Positions 50,949-59,882 of a DNA stretch of 64,000 nucleotides are shown here, in pieces. The notes below the pieces were generated by a model. That model was given only the letters and a program-made list of their open reading frames with translations, was not told the DNA's origin and searched no databases. The stretch's first letter is position 1. The number at the start of each line of letters is the position of its first letter. The stretch comes from CAILHX01 sp964511385 (lineage in GTDB: Bacteria; Pseudomonadota; Gammaproteobacteria; Burkholderiales; Methylophilaceae). The position numbers and the translations under genes were made by a program. The DNA is taken from positions 1 through 64,000 of the forward strand of contig CAZEFE010000008.1 of NCBI GenBank assembly GCA_964511385.1, given 5' to 3'.

Positions 50949-51704
50949 GATTCCAGAGAGGCTGTTCCTGTTACAGCACCGTTTAATTATGCGGATCCTA
51001 CGAGTTATAACCGGTCTACGGCTGTTTCTATTTACGATAGCCTTGGTGACGCACATACCTATCAAATGTACTTTGTGAAAACGGCAGCGCCAGGTACATG
51101 GGATGTGTATAACACACTAACTAATACGTCGGGGACGGTAATTCCCGGGGCAGGTGTAGCCTCGACATTGGTTTTTGATACTACCGGTACTCTTGTAGCA
51201 CCGCTGGTGCCCGCGACTGTAGTTGTTCCGGCTGCCGCTTTTGCGACAGGTGCATCTGCTGCAACATTCCCATTGAATTTTGCGGGCTCCACCCAGTTTG
51301 GCTCTACCTTCAAGGTGAACTCGCTGGAGCAGGATGGTTATACCGCGGGTTCCCTGGCCGGCTACAGCGTGGGTGCCGACGGCGTCATCGTTGGCCGCTA
51401 CACCAACGGCATCACCAAGAACCTGGGGCAGGTGACGCTGGACTCCTTCCGCAATCCGCAAGGGCTGGATCCTATCGGTAACAACCAGTGGGTGGAAACT
51501 TCCGAGTCCGGTGCGGCGATTACTTCCGATCCGGGTTCCGATGGCAACCACGGCCCGATCCAGTCCGCTGCTACCGAAGATTCCAACGTGGATCTGACGC
51601 AAGAGCTGGTGAACATGATCATCTCCCAGCGTGTGTACCAGGCGAATGCGCAAACCATCAAGACGCAGGATCAGATCCTGCAAACCTTGGTGAATTTGCG
51701 TTAA
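50430..51704 (+). CDS. flgE: Flagellar hook protein FlgE, second copy
   Basis: A 424-residue second hook protein, 84 bases after the first. Ends are almost identical to copy 1 in protein (residues 1-128 identical), but the central domain (50949-51284, residues ~174-285) is different in sequence and visibly more AT-rich, with codons unlike the rest of the operon. The upstream sequence is not shared with copy 1; GAGG is the only ribosome-binding candidate. Both copies look intact, so both may be used, giving a composite or switchable hook. Confidence 0.95.
   Translation: MGFQQGLSGLNAASRSLDVTGNNVANASTVGFKQSRAEFADVYANSLNGSGATPIGLGAKVAAVTQQFTQGGITVTNLPLDLAINGGGFFRMSNAGVTTYTRNGQFQLDKNGYVVNAQGYRLQGYLANNTGTIQQVAPPVDLRLFNPATSSDVPPQATGTSTAATGVEVVINLDSREAVPVTAPFNYADPTSYNRSTAVSIYDSLGDAHTYQMYFVKTAAPGTWDVYNTLTNTSGTVIPGAGVASTLVFDTTGTLVAPLVPATVVVPAAAFATGASAATFPLNFAGSTQFGSTFKVNSLEQDGYTAGSLAGYSVGADGVIVGRYTNGITKNLGQVTLDSFRNPQGLDPIGNNQWVETSESGAAITSDPGSDGNHGPIQSAATEDSNVDLTQELVNMIISQRVYQANAQTIKTQDQILQTLVNLR
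51285..51704 (+). repeat. flgE duplication, right block, copy 2
   Basis: Partner of 49926-50345; ends exactly at the stop codon. Confidence 0.9.
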
Positions 51705-51735
51705 AGATTAATTTAGCAAAGGAAATATAAAGACT

Positions 51736-52476
51736 ATGGATCGCCTGCTTTACATTTCGATGAATGGTGCCAAGCACAGCATGCTGCAACAGGCTGTGAC
51801 GGCAAATAACCTGGCCAATGCGTCGACGGATGGCTACAAGGCACAGAACAGTGCTTTCCGCGCCCTGCCGGTGTATGGGCCAGGCATGCCGACCCGTACC
51901 TTTGTGGTGGATTCCACCCCCAATGCGGATTTGTCGGGGGGCACCATCAAGACCACCGGTCGTAGCCTGGATTTGGCGGTGCATGGCCGCGGCTGGTTTG
52001 CAGTGCAGGATGCCAGGGGTAATGAGGCGTATACCCGCAACGGCGCGCTGGAAGTGACCAGCACCGGCTTGCTGGTGACCAACAGCGGCCTGCCGGTGGT
52101 GGGTGATGGCGGCCCGATCACGGTTCCAACTGATTCTGATGTAACGGTTTCGAAAGACGGCACGGTAAGCATTGTGACCAACAATCAGTACCAGAATCAG
52201 GTGCAGATAGGCCGCCTCAAACTGGTGAATCCTGCCGATGTCGACATGGTGCGCGGTGACGACGGCCTGTTCCGCCACAAGAACGGCCAGCCCGTTGCCG
52301 CAGATGCCAAGGTTAACCTGGTGGCTGGCGCGCTGGAAAGCAGCAACGTCAATGCGGTGAATGCCTTGATTGACATGATTGACCATTCGCGCCTGTTCGA
52401 TATGCAAGTGAAGATGCTGCACAAGGTCGATGAAAACGAAACCAGCGCGATCAAGCTGATGGCGCTTAATGGCTAA
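51736..52476 (+). CDS. flgF: Flagellar proximal rod protein FlgF
   Basis: A 246-residue rod protein. DRLLYISMNGAKHSMLQQAV and TANNLANASTDGYKAQNSAF at the N-terminus and GALESSNVNAVNALIDMID near the C-terminus are diagnostic. AAAGGAAA lies upstream. Normal family length. Placed between flgE2 and flgG as usual. Confidence 0.95.
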   Translation: MDRLLYISMNGAKHSMLQQAVTANNLANASTDGYKAQNSAFRALPVYGPGMPTRTFVVDSTPNADLSGGTIKTTGRSLDLAVHGRGWFAVQDARGNEAYTRNGALEVTSTGLLVTNSGLPVVGDGGPITVPTDSDVTVSKDGTVSIVTNNQYQNQVQIGRLKLVNPADVDMVRGDDGLFRHKNGQPVAADAKVNLVAGALESSNVNAVNALIDMIDHSRLFDMQVKMLHKVDENETSAIKLMALNG

Positions 52477-52517
52477 CGCTTAATCAAACCGAATAACACT
52501 GAAAATTAGGAATAATC

Positions 52518-53297
52518 ATGCTTAGATCACTCTGGATTGCCAAAACCGGGATGGAATCCCAGCAAACCAATATCGACGTTATTTCCCATAACCTGGCCAA
52601 CGTCAGCACCAACGGTTTCAAGAAAACCCGTCCGGTGTTCGAGGATTTGATTTACGTCACCCTGCGCCAGCCTGGGGCACAAGCCTCCCAGCAAACGGAA
52701 GTGCCTTCCGGCTTGCAGTTGGGTACGGGCGCACGCCCCGTGGCGACCGAGCGCATCCACATCCAGGGCGGCATCCAGCAGACCGGCAATTCGTTTGACC
52801 TGGCGATCCAGGGCAATGGCTTCTTCCAGATTCAATTGCCTGACGGCACGCTGGCCTATACCCGTGACGGCTCGTTCCAGGTGAATAACCAGGGCGTTGT
52901 GGTGACGGCCAATGGCGATCCGCTCCAGCCACAGATCACGGTGCCGATTGATGCGGTTTCCGTGACGGTTGCCAAGGATGGCACCGTGACCATCACGCAG
53001 CCTGGCAATGTGACGACAACCCAGGGCCCGATCACGCTCACCAATTTTATCAACCCGACCGGGCTGGAAAGTGTGGGGGATAACCTCTATCTGGAAACCG
53101 TGGCATCCGGCGCACCCAATACCGGAAACCCGGGTACCAACGCGTTGGGTAGCCTGCAACAAGGTTTTGTTGAAACTTCCAACGTCAGCGTGGTCGAAGA
53201 GTTGATCAACATGATCCAGGCGCAGCGCGCTTATGAAATCAACTCCAAGTCCATCCAGGCTTCAGACCAGATGCTGCAACGCCTGGTACAACTGTAA
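52518..53297 (+). CDS. flgG: Flagellar distal rod protein FlgG
   Basis: A 259-residue rod protein. Starts MLRSLWIAKTGMESQQTNID with NNLANVSTNGFKKTR-like HNLANVSTNGFKKTRPVFED and ends SNVSVVEELINMIQAQRAYE. Length matches FlgG. The family is strongly conserved, so the call is firm. AGGAA lies before the ATG. Confidence 0.97.
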   Translation: MLRSLWIAKTGMESQQTNIDVISHNLANVSTNGFKKTRPVFEDLIYVTLRQPGAQASQQTEVPSGLQLGTGARPVATERIHIQGGIQQTGNSFDLAIQGNGFFQIQLPDGTLAYTRDGSFQVNNQGVVVTANGDPLQPQITVPIDAVSVTVAKDGTVTITQPGNVTTTQGPITLTNFINPTGLESVGDNLYLETVASGAPNTGNPGTNALGSLQQGFVETSNVSVVEELINMIQAQRAYEINSKSIQASDQMLQRLVQL

Positions 53298-53373
53298 GTC
53301 GGCGATTGGGAGTGCGATTGCATCGAGGCTGTAGGATAATGGCAAGCTGGTATTGAAAGGTTAGGAGAGAAAG

Positions 53374-54081
53374 ATGATGTTGCGTAATGTATTCATGCTG
53401 ATCGGCGCTCTGGCGTTGGTGGGCTGCAATACGGATCCTCCTACGCGTGTGCAGTTGCCCACTACGGTGCGCCCTACACCAGCTCCAGTAGCTGCAGCGG
53501 ATGGTTCCATTTATCGCGCCAATGGTAGTCGGCCCTTGTTTGAGGATCGCCGGGCACGTTTTGTCGGCGATACCATCACGGTTAACCTGGTTGAAAAAAC
53601 CTCGTCCAACCGTAAAACTAATGAATCCTCCGCGCGCAAGGCGACTGCGGATGTAAACGTTGGCACGCCGAAAGTGCTGGGCGTCACCCCTGGTATGCCG
53701 GTTACCGGGAGTGTGCTCAACACACGGGTGCAGGGTGATCTGAATTCAAGTTTTACCGCGAATTCCGATATTTCCACCAGCAACAAACTGGATGACGGCA
53801 ACAGCAACACCATCAGCGGCACCATCGCGGTGACGGTGATCGAAGTGCTGCCCAATGGCAACCTGATGGTGAGCGGCGAAAAAATGGTGGCAATTAACCA
53901 GGGCACCGAATTTGTTCGCCTATCCGGGGTGGTTAACCCCATCGACATATCCGGCACAAATACGGTCAGTTCCACGAAAATCGCTGATGCCAAGATTGAA
54001 AGCAAGCAGAAACAGGACGTAGATACTGCGCAGGTACTGAGCGCCATGGCGCGCTTCTTTACTGTCCTGCTGCCCTTCTGA
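53374..54081 (+). CDS. flgH: Flagellar L-ring lipoprotein FlgH
   Basis: A 235-residue outer-membrane lipoprotein forming the L ring. Lipobox LVGC with the lipidated Cys after MLIGALALVG. Core motifs RARFVGDTITVNLVEKTSSN, SSFTANSDISTSNKLDDGNS, PNGNLMVSGEKMVAINQGTE and SAMARFFTVLLPF at the end. Two ATGs at 53374 and 53377 follow GGAGAGAAAG. Confidence 0.95.
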   Translation: MMLRNVFMLIGALALVGCNTDPPTRVQLPTTVRPTPAPVAAADGSIYRANGSRPLFEDRRARFVGDTITVNLVEKTSSNRKTNESSARKATADVNVGTPKVLGVTPGMPVTGSVLNTRVQGDLNSSFTANSDISTSNKLDDGNSNTISGTIAVTVIEVLPNGNLMVSGEKMVAINQGTEFVRLSGVVNPIDISGTNTVSSTKIADAKIESKQKQDVDTAQVLSAMARFFTVLLPF

Positions 54082-54094
54082 CCTAGAGGTTGAT

Positions 54095-55198
54095 ATGAAA
54101 AAGACATTGTTTCTGGCGGGCGTGCTGATGGGGTTGCTGGCTGCAATGCCTGTGCATGCCGAGCGCATCAAGGATCTGGCCTCGCTGCAGGGCGTACGCT
54201 CCAACCAATTGGTTGGCTATGGCCTGGTGGTCGGCCTGGATGGTACGGGCGACCAGACCACACAGACCCCGTTTACGGTGCAGAGTATCCTCAATATGCT
54301 GGGCCAGTTGGGTGTTAATGTCCCGGCGGCCACTAACTTGCAGTTGAAGAACGTTGCTGCCGTGATGGTGACGGCCAATCTGCCGGCATTTGCCAAGCCA
54401 GGCCAGGCACTGGATGTGACGGTGTCGTCGCTGGGTAATGCCAAAAGCTTGCGTGGTGGCACGCTGCTGCTGACCCCGTTAAAAGGCGCGGATGGCCAGG
54501 TGTACGCTATGGCGCAGGGTAATATGCTGGTAGCCGGTGCCGGTGCGGCAGCCGGGGGTTCCAGCGTGCAGGTCAACCAGCTCAATTCGGGACGGGTGCC
54601 CAATGGCGCCACAGTCGAGCGCGAAGTGCCGACCAGTGTTGGCCAGGGGCAATTCGTTCACCTGGAACTCAATAAGTTCGATTTCACCACCGCTTCGCGG
54701 GTAGTGAATGCGATCAACCGCACGTTTGGCGCAGGTACCGCGGTGGCGGTGGATGGGCGTCTGGTGCGCGTGAATGCGCCAGTGGACAACAATCAGCGTG
54801 TTGCTTTTATCTCTCGGATTGAAAATATTTCGGTCGCCCCGGGCGAAGATATTGCCCGCGTGATTTTGAACGCACGTACCGGTTCGATCGTGATGAACAA
54901 GGAAGTTTCGCTGGATACCGTGGCGGTTGCACATGGCGGTCTGTCCGTTGTGATCAGCAGCGAGCCGCTGGTGAGCCAGCCCAATGCGCTGGCTCAAGGG
55001 CAGACTGTGGCAACGGAGCAGGCGCAAATCGAAATCAAGGAAAAGAAGGGCGAACTGGTGATGCTGCGCTCCGGCGCCACGCTGGGTGAGGTGGTCAAGG
55101 CGCTGAATGCCGTGGGCGCGACCCCGCAGGATCTGCTGGCCATTCTCCAGGCGATGAAGGCTGCGGGTGCATTAAAAGCCGAGTTGGAAGTCATCTAA
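54095..55198 (+). CDS. flgI: Flagellar P-ring protein FlgI
   Basis: A 367-residue periplasmic ring protein with signal peptide ending PVHAE. Family motifs: RIKDLASLQGVRSNQLVGYG, VVGLDGTGDQTTQTPFT, NMLGQLGVNVPAAT and GATLGEVVKALNAVGATPQD. FlgA from 44746 assists its assembly. Full length. Confidence 0.97.
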   Translation: MKKTLFLAGVLMGLLAAMPVHAERIKDLASLQGVRSNQLVGYGLVVGLDGTGDQTTQTPFTVQSILNMLGQLGVNVPAATNLQLKNVAAVMVTANLPAFAKPGQALDVTVSSLGNAKSLRGGTLLLTPLKGADGQVYAMAQGNMLVAGAGAAAGGSSVQVNQLNSGRVPNGATVEREVPTSVGQGQFVHLELNKFDFTTASRVVNAINRTFGAGTAVAVDGRLVRVNAPVDNNQRVAFISRIENISVAPGEDIARVILNARTGSIVMNKEVSLDTVAVAHGGLSVVISSEPLVSQPNALAQGQTVATEQAQIEIKEKKGELVMLRSGATLGEVVKALNAVGATPQDLLAILQAMKAAGALKAELEVI

Positions 55199-55217
55199 TC
55201 CTGAAATTATTCAAATC

Positions 55218-56159
55218 ATGGCACTGACCAATTTTTCCAATCAGCTGGCAATTAATCCACAGGCGCTCGACCAGTTGCGGTCGCAGACGCAGCATGCCGA
55301 TACACGCGAAGGCATCAAGGCTGCGGCCAGACAGTTTGAAACCTATTTCCTGCAGATGATGTTGCGCAACATGCGCGAAACATTGTCGCAGGATGGTTTG
55401 TTCGACAGCCAGGAAACCAAAAGCTTTACCGAGATGTTTGATCAGCAATTGTCACAGACGATTGCTCAGGGCAAAGGCATCGGGCTGACCGATATGCTGC
55501 TGGCCCAGATCGAAAGGTCTTTGCCGAAAACTCCCGGCGCCACGCCTACTGCGACGCGCCCCGTGACATATGATCTGCCCAAAGCGGGGCAGGAGGCGGC
55601 GGCAATTGATCCGGCATCATCGCCGGCTTTGGCTGCCCAGGCTGCGAAGGAGGGCGCCACCGCACCCGCCGGATCCAATGAATTCATCCAGCAGATGTGG
55701 CCGCACGCAGTGGATGCAGCAAAATCGCTGGGGGTTCCGCCCCAATCATTGCTGGCGCAAGCGGCTCTGGAAAGCGGCTGGGGTAAGCGCGAACTGAAAA
55801 ATGCGGACGGCAGCAATACCTACAACCTGTTCAACATCAAGGCGGGAAGCAATTGGACAGGCGCAACGGTGACACGCGAAGTTTCCGAGTACAGGCACGG
55901 CAATCTAGTGAAAAGCACCGAGAAATTCAGGGCCTATGGCTCCTATGAAGAGGCATTCTCTGATTATGCAAAATTGATTTCGGGCAGTTCCCGCTACTCT
56001 GGCGCGGTGAACCAGGACGCCCAGGGCTTTGCTGCAGGGTTGCAGCAGGGTGGTTTTGCCACTGATCCGGCGTATGCCAGCAAAATAATGCGGGTGTTCA
56101 ACAGTCCGGCTTTCCGTGAAACCTTGCCGGGAGATGCATTGCAGGGTGTGCTGAGCTGA
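55218..56159 (+). CDS. flgJ: FlgJ rod cap with glucosaminidase domain
   Basis: A 313-residue two-domain protein. The N-terminal rod-scaffold part contains AARQFETYFLQMMLRNMRET and SQDGLFDSQETKSFTEMFD. The C-terminal domain (about 155-310) is a peptidoglycan hydrolase: PHAVDAAKSLGVPPQSLLAQ, ALESGWGKRE with the catalytic Glu, and FRAYGSYEEAFSDYAKLI. It opens the cell wall for the rod. Confidence 0.95.
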   Translation: MALTNFSNQLAINPQALDQLRSQTQHADTREGIKAAARQFETYFLQMMLRNMRETLSQDGLFDSQETKSFTEMFDQQLSQTIAQGKGIGLTDMLLAQIERSLPKTPGATPTATRPVTYDLPKAGQEAAAIDPASSPALAAQAAKEGATAPAGSNEFIQQMWPHAVDAAKSLGVPPQSLLAQAALESGWGKRELKNADGSNTYNLFNIKAGSNWTGATVTREVSEYRHGNLVKSTEKFRAYGSYEEAFSDYAKLISGSSRYSGAVNQDAQGFAAGLQQGGFATDPAYASKIMRVFNSPAFRETLPGDALQGVLS

Positions 56160-56226
56160 TTTGCGGCGGGCCGCAGTGATTGGTTGGGCAGGTGTCAATC
56201 GAGAACAAATTAACTGAAAAACGAGC

Positions 56227-56253
56227 TCAAGTTTTTGCCCGTTTTTCCGTTAG
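56227..56253 (+). promoter_or_regulatory. Sigma-28 (FliA) promoter of flgKL
   Basis: TCAAGTTT (56227-56234), 11 bases, then TCCGTTAG (56246-56253) matches the FliA pattern TCAAGTTT-N11-GCCGWTA, 29 bases before the flgK ATG. Confidence 0.7.
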
Positions 56254-56282
56254 ATAAATCAAATGAACACAGGTGATAAAAA

Positions 56283-58433
56283 ATGAGTTTCTACAGCGTT
56301 GGTTTGAGTGCTCTCCGTAATTCACAGATTGGCCTTGCGACCGCCGGGCACAATATTACGAACGCCAGCACCCCAGGGTATCACCGGCAAAGTATCGTTC
56401 AGTCTACTAATTTCCCGCTGGCCACCGGCGCCGGGTTCATTGGGCAGGGCGCGCACATAGACACCGTCCGCCGCGCAATCAACCAGACGCTGGAAACACA
56501 GTTGTTGCAGGTTCAGGCGCATGGCGCGCAACTGGATTCCTACCTGTCCCAGATCACGCAAATCGACAATGCCTTGGGTAGTTCTACTACCGGGTTGTCG
56601 GCAGCGCTCGACCGGTTTTTCACAGCGGTTTCTGCCGTGGCAGCCAACCCGGCAGATGTTCCTGCGCGTCAGGCATTGCTGAGCAATGGTACAGGGCTGA
56701 CCTCCCAGTTCCAGAGCCTCGGGCAGCGGTTTATTGAGGTTCGCGACGGTCTGGATACGCAACTCCAGGATAGCGTGACTTTGATCAATTCCTACGCAAC
56801 GCAGATTGCCAACCTGAATAAGCAAATCGCGTTGCAAAGCGGGACCACCGCGCAAGGGCAGGTTCCCAATGATTTGCTGGACCAGCGCGAAGCGCTGATT
56901 TCCAGCCTGAACAAGGAAGTGGGCACAACCACGATTATCCAGAATGACGGTACTGCAACCGTGTTTTTCGGTAGCGGTCAGCCGCTGGTGATTCAGGATC
57001 AGGCATTTACCTTGTCCGCATCGGCCGGACTGGATGATCCGCAGCATCTGGATGTTTCCTATAAACTCGGTGCCAGCAATATCCTGATCGGTAGCAACAA
57101 TATCAGCGGTGGTCGCCTGGGCGGCTTGCTGGCATTCCGCGACGAAATTCTTGACCCGGCGCAAAATTCCCTGGGTCGCGTGGCTATCGGCCTGGCGCAG
57201 GCGTTTAACGATCAGCACCATCTGGGCCAGGATCTGGCCGGCAATCTCGGGGGCGACTTCTTTGACGTGCCTGCACCCATTGTGCAGCCGAGCACGGTGA
57301 ACACCGGTACCGGTGTGCTTACCGCGACGCTGGCCAATGCGCAGCACCTGACCACTAGCGACTACCGTTTGGTGATTACTGCCGCAGGTGGAACGCTGAC
57401 GCGTCTATCCGACAATACCAGCACTGCGTTTACCTCCCTGCAGTTATCGGCAGGTGTAACGGTTGATGGCACCACAATTACGTTAGGTGCTGGCGCAGTA
57501 GTTGGCGACCGGTACCTGATCCAGCCGACACGTACTGCCGCCGAAAACATTGAAGTCAATGCCAGTGTTACAACCACAACGATCGCCGCCGCCGCGCCGA
57601 TCCGCACTTCCGCGACACTGGCCAATTTGGGTACAGGTAAGATCAGCGCGGGGGCTGTGAACTCGCCGAATAACAAAGTGACGATCACGTTCAATGCCGG
57701 TGCCTATGACGTGGTGGACCAAACCACCGGGGCAACGCTGGCGACAGGCGTGCCGGCAGGTACCTTCAGCTACAACGGCTGGACTACGCAGATTGCGGGC
57801 GGTGCGGCCGGCGATGTGTTCACTGTTGAAAATGGGGTTGCGCAAAGAACATCCGGAGCATCTGCCGCTACCATCAGCAATGCGGTGGTGGATGTGACGC
57901 CCGTCAATCCGAACTTGAAAAATCCGGTGACAATTACGTTTACCAGCGCGACGACATTTGATGTCACCGGTGTGGGTGCCGGCTTGCCCGCAATTGGCCT
58001 TACTTATGTGCCGGCAAGTGGTACGGCAATATCGTATAACGGCTGGTCAGTGAAACTGACGGGCGCTCCTCAAAATGGCGATACTTTTACCGTTGGCCCC
58101 AACACCAACGGCACGGCCGATAACCGCAATGCATTGCTGCTGTCGCAATTGCAATCAAGGAGCACCCTGGCTGGCGGCACTGCATCCGTCGAAAATGCAT
58201 TCGCCCAGACGGTAAGCCTGGTGGGCAACAAGACCAGTGAGATTCAGATTACCTCTGAAGCCCAGAACACCCTGATACAGCAAACGCAGAGTGCGCAGCA
58301 AGCGGTTTCCGGGGTCAATCTGGATGAAGAAGCGGCTGACCTGTTGCGCTATCAGCAGGCTTACCAGGCGGCAGGAAAAATGTTGCAGATATCAACCACC
58401 CTGTTTGATACCTTGCTTTCAATCGGGAATTAA
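56283..58433 (+). CDS. flgK: Hook-filament junction protein FlgK (HAP1), enlarged
   Basis: A 716-residue hook-associated protein, longer than E. coli FlgK (547). N-terminal SFYSVGLSALRNSQIGLATA and HNITNASTPGYHRQSIVQS, and C-terminal VNLDEEAADLLRYQQAYQAA are typical. The extra length lies in the middle (residues ~345-610), with two related segments ending SYNGWTTQIAGGAAGDVFTV and SYNGWSVKLTGAPQNGDTFT. Such insertions are expected to face outward. It follows a sigma-28 promoter and precedes flgL. Confidence 0.95.
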   Translation: MSFYSVGLSALRNSQIGLATAGHNITNASTPGYHRQSIVQSTNFPLATGAGFIGQGAHIDTVRRAINQTLETQLLQVQAHGAQLDSYLSQITQIDNALGSSTTGLSAALDRFFTAVSAVAANPADVPARQALLSNGTGLTSQFQSLGQRFIEVRDGLDTQLQDSVTLINSYATQIANLNKQIALQSGTTAQGQVPNDLLDQREALISSLNKEVGTTTIIQNDGTATVFFGSGQPLVIQDQAFTLSASAGLDDPQHLDVSYKLGASNILIGSNNISGGRLGGLLAFRDEILDPAQNSLGRVAIGLAQAFNDQHHLGQDLAGNLGGDFFDVPAPIVQPSTVNTGTGVLTATLANAQHLTTSDYRLVITAAGGTLTRLSDNTSTAFTSLQLSAGVTVDGTTITLGAGAVVGDRYLIQPTRTAAENIEVNASVTTTTIAAAAPIRTSATLANLGTGKISAGAVNSPNNKVTITFNAGAYDVVDQTTGATLATGVPAGTFSYNGWTTQIAGGAAGDVFTVENGVAQRTSGASAATISNAVVDVTPVNPNLKNPVTITFTSATTFDVTGVGAGLPAIGLTYVPASGTAISYNGWSVKLTGAPQNGDTFTVGPNTNGTADNRNALLLSQLQSRSTLAGGTASVENAFAQTVSLVGNKTSEIQITSEAQNTLIQQTQSAQQAVSGVNLDEEAADLLRYQQAYQAAGKMLQISTTLFDTLLSIGN

Positions 58434-58466
58434 TAAAATTCAGGCATAAGGCAGTCAGGAGTTAAT

Positions 58467-59753
58467 ATGCGTATCAGTACCAGTATGATCTATGAGTTGG
58501 GCGGCACCTCCGTCCAGGCCCAGCAAAGCGGGCTGTTCAAGCTCCAGCAGCAGCTCTCCAGCGGCAAGCGGGTCAGCACGCCCTCTGATGACCCCTTGGC
58601 TGCAGCGCGTGTGCTCGAGATCAACCAGTCAAAATCCGTGAGCGAGCAGCTGAGCGTGAATGGCGACTATGCCACCAGTACGCTGCAGGCTCAGGAGAGC
58701 GCCCTTGGCAGCTTTAATGATGTGCTGACGCAATTGAAAACGCAGGGCGTGTATGCCGGTAATCCTTCGCTGACCCATGCCGATCGCAAGATTCTGGCCG
58801 CTGACGTGCGTGCCATGTATGCCGAGCTACTGAGCCTGGCCAATACTCAGGAAAATGGAAAATACCTGTTCTCTGGTTTCCAGGGCGAAACACAGCCTTT
58901 CTCCGAAACGACCCCGGGCGTTGTTGCCTACAACGGCGATGAAGGCCAGCGGTTGATCCAGGTGTCACCATCGCGGCAGGTTCCTGTAAGCGCTGCCGGG
59001 ATTGAAGTGTTCCAGCGTATCAAGAACGGCAACGGCACCTTCTTTGTCAGCGGTGACCCGGCCGTCACGGGAACCACCAACACCGGTACCGGTGTTGCAA
59101 CGCCTGGCTCCTTGCTGGATGCAACAAAATGGCAGGCTGGTTCTGGCGACGTTTCTGTTATTTTCCATGTGGATAGCACGGTTAATCCGCCGGTCACCAC
59201 TTACGATATTGTCGATAACGCATCTGCCAACTCGCTGCTGACTGGCGCTGCACCTGGCCCTGGCCCATATCCACGCACCTACACTCCTGGTACGGCCATC
59301 AGCCTGAGCCAGACCGCGGCTCCTGCTTTTGATCTTGGCGCAGAGCTGAGCATTAGCGGCAGCCCTGCGACGGGGGATAAGTTCACCATCAAGGATAGCG
59401 TTCCAAATCAGGATATTTTCTCCACGGTGTATAACCTGATTGATGCGCTGGAAAATACCTCTGGTGCCCAGTTGTCCAACCATGTGATGACTTTCCTGCA
59501 AGACTTGGACAAGGCGTCGGAATCCGTGCTGACAGCGATTACCAATGTGGGCAGCACGCTGGCTGAGGTCGAGTCGCATAAAAACGTGAACGATGATCTG
59601 GTGGTTCAGTACAAGACATCCATCAGCCATCTGGAAGACTTGGATTATGCGACGGCGGCGACAGACTATGCGTTGCGGCAGGCGAACCTGCAGGCCGCCC
59701 AGCAATCCTTCATCAAGGTCCAGGGGCTGTCCTTGTTCAACTTCATCCAATAA
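58467..59753 (+). CDS. flgL: Hook-filament junction protein FlgL (HAP3), enlarged
   Basis: A 428-residue protein, longer than E. coli FlgL (317). N-terminal MRISTSMIYELGGTSVQAQQ and LQQQLSSGKRVSTPSDDPLA with C-terminal DYALRQANLQAAQQSFIKVQ are family marks. The surplus residues (~180-315) include GSPATGDKFTIKDS, similar to the GD.FT pattern in FlgK. AGGAG lies upstream. A strong terminator follows. Confidence 0.95.
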   Translation: MRISTSMIYELGGTSVQAQQSGLFKLQQQLSSGKRVSTPSDDPLAAARVLEINQSKSVSEQLSVNGDYATSTLQAQESALGSFNDVLTQLKTQGVYAGNPSLTHADRKILAADVRAMYAELLSLANTQENGKYLFSGFQGETQPFSETTPGVVAYNGDEGQRLIQVSPSRQVPVSAAGIEVFQRIKNGNGTFFVSGDPAVTGTTNTGTGVATPGSLLDATKWQAGSGDVSVIFHVDSTVNPPVTTYDIVDNASANSLLTGAAPGPGPYPRTYTPGTAISLSQTAAPAFDLGAELSISGSPATGDKFTIKDSVPNQDIFSTVYNLIDALENTSGAQLSNHVMTFLQDLDKASESVLTAITNVGSTLAEVESHKNVNDDLVVQYKTSISHLEDLDYATAATDYALRQANLQAAQQSFIKVQGLSLFNFIQ

Positions 59754-59811
59754 CCTTTGCTTTCCTGCTTTGCGGTAAAATGCTGTACAGCAGTTTGCCG
59801 TGATCAATCAT

Positions 59812-59842
59812 CAAGGGCGCTCCGGCGCCCTTGTTGTTTTTT
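59812..59842 (+). terminator. Rho-independent terminator of the flagellar operon
   Basis: CAAGGGCGC (59812-59820) pairs with GCGCCCTTG (59825-59833) around TCCG, followed by TTGTTTTTT. Confidence 0.92.
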
Positions 59843-59882
59843 CCGCGCTTAGTCCATGTCTTTAACCAGCCCGATTTCCTGA

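Noticed and set aside
59781..59792. Palindrome TGCTGTACAGCA before lepA as a LexA box.
   Set aside because: LexA sites of the CTGT-N8-ACAG type need a spacer; here the half-sites are adjacent, and lepA is not a typical SOS gene.
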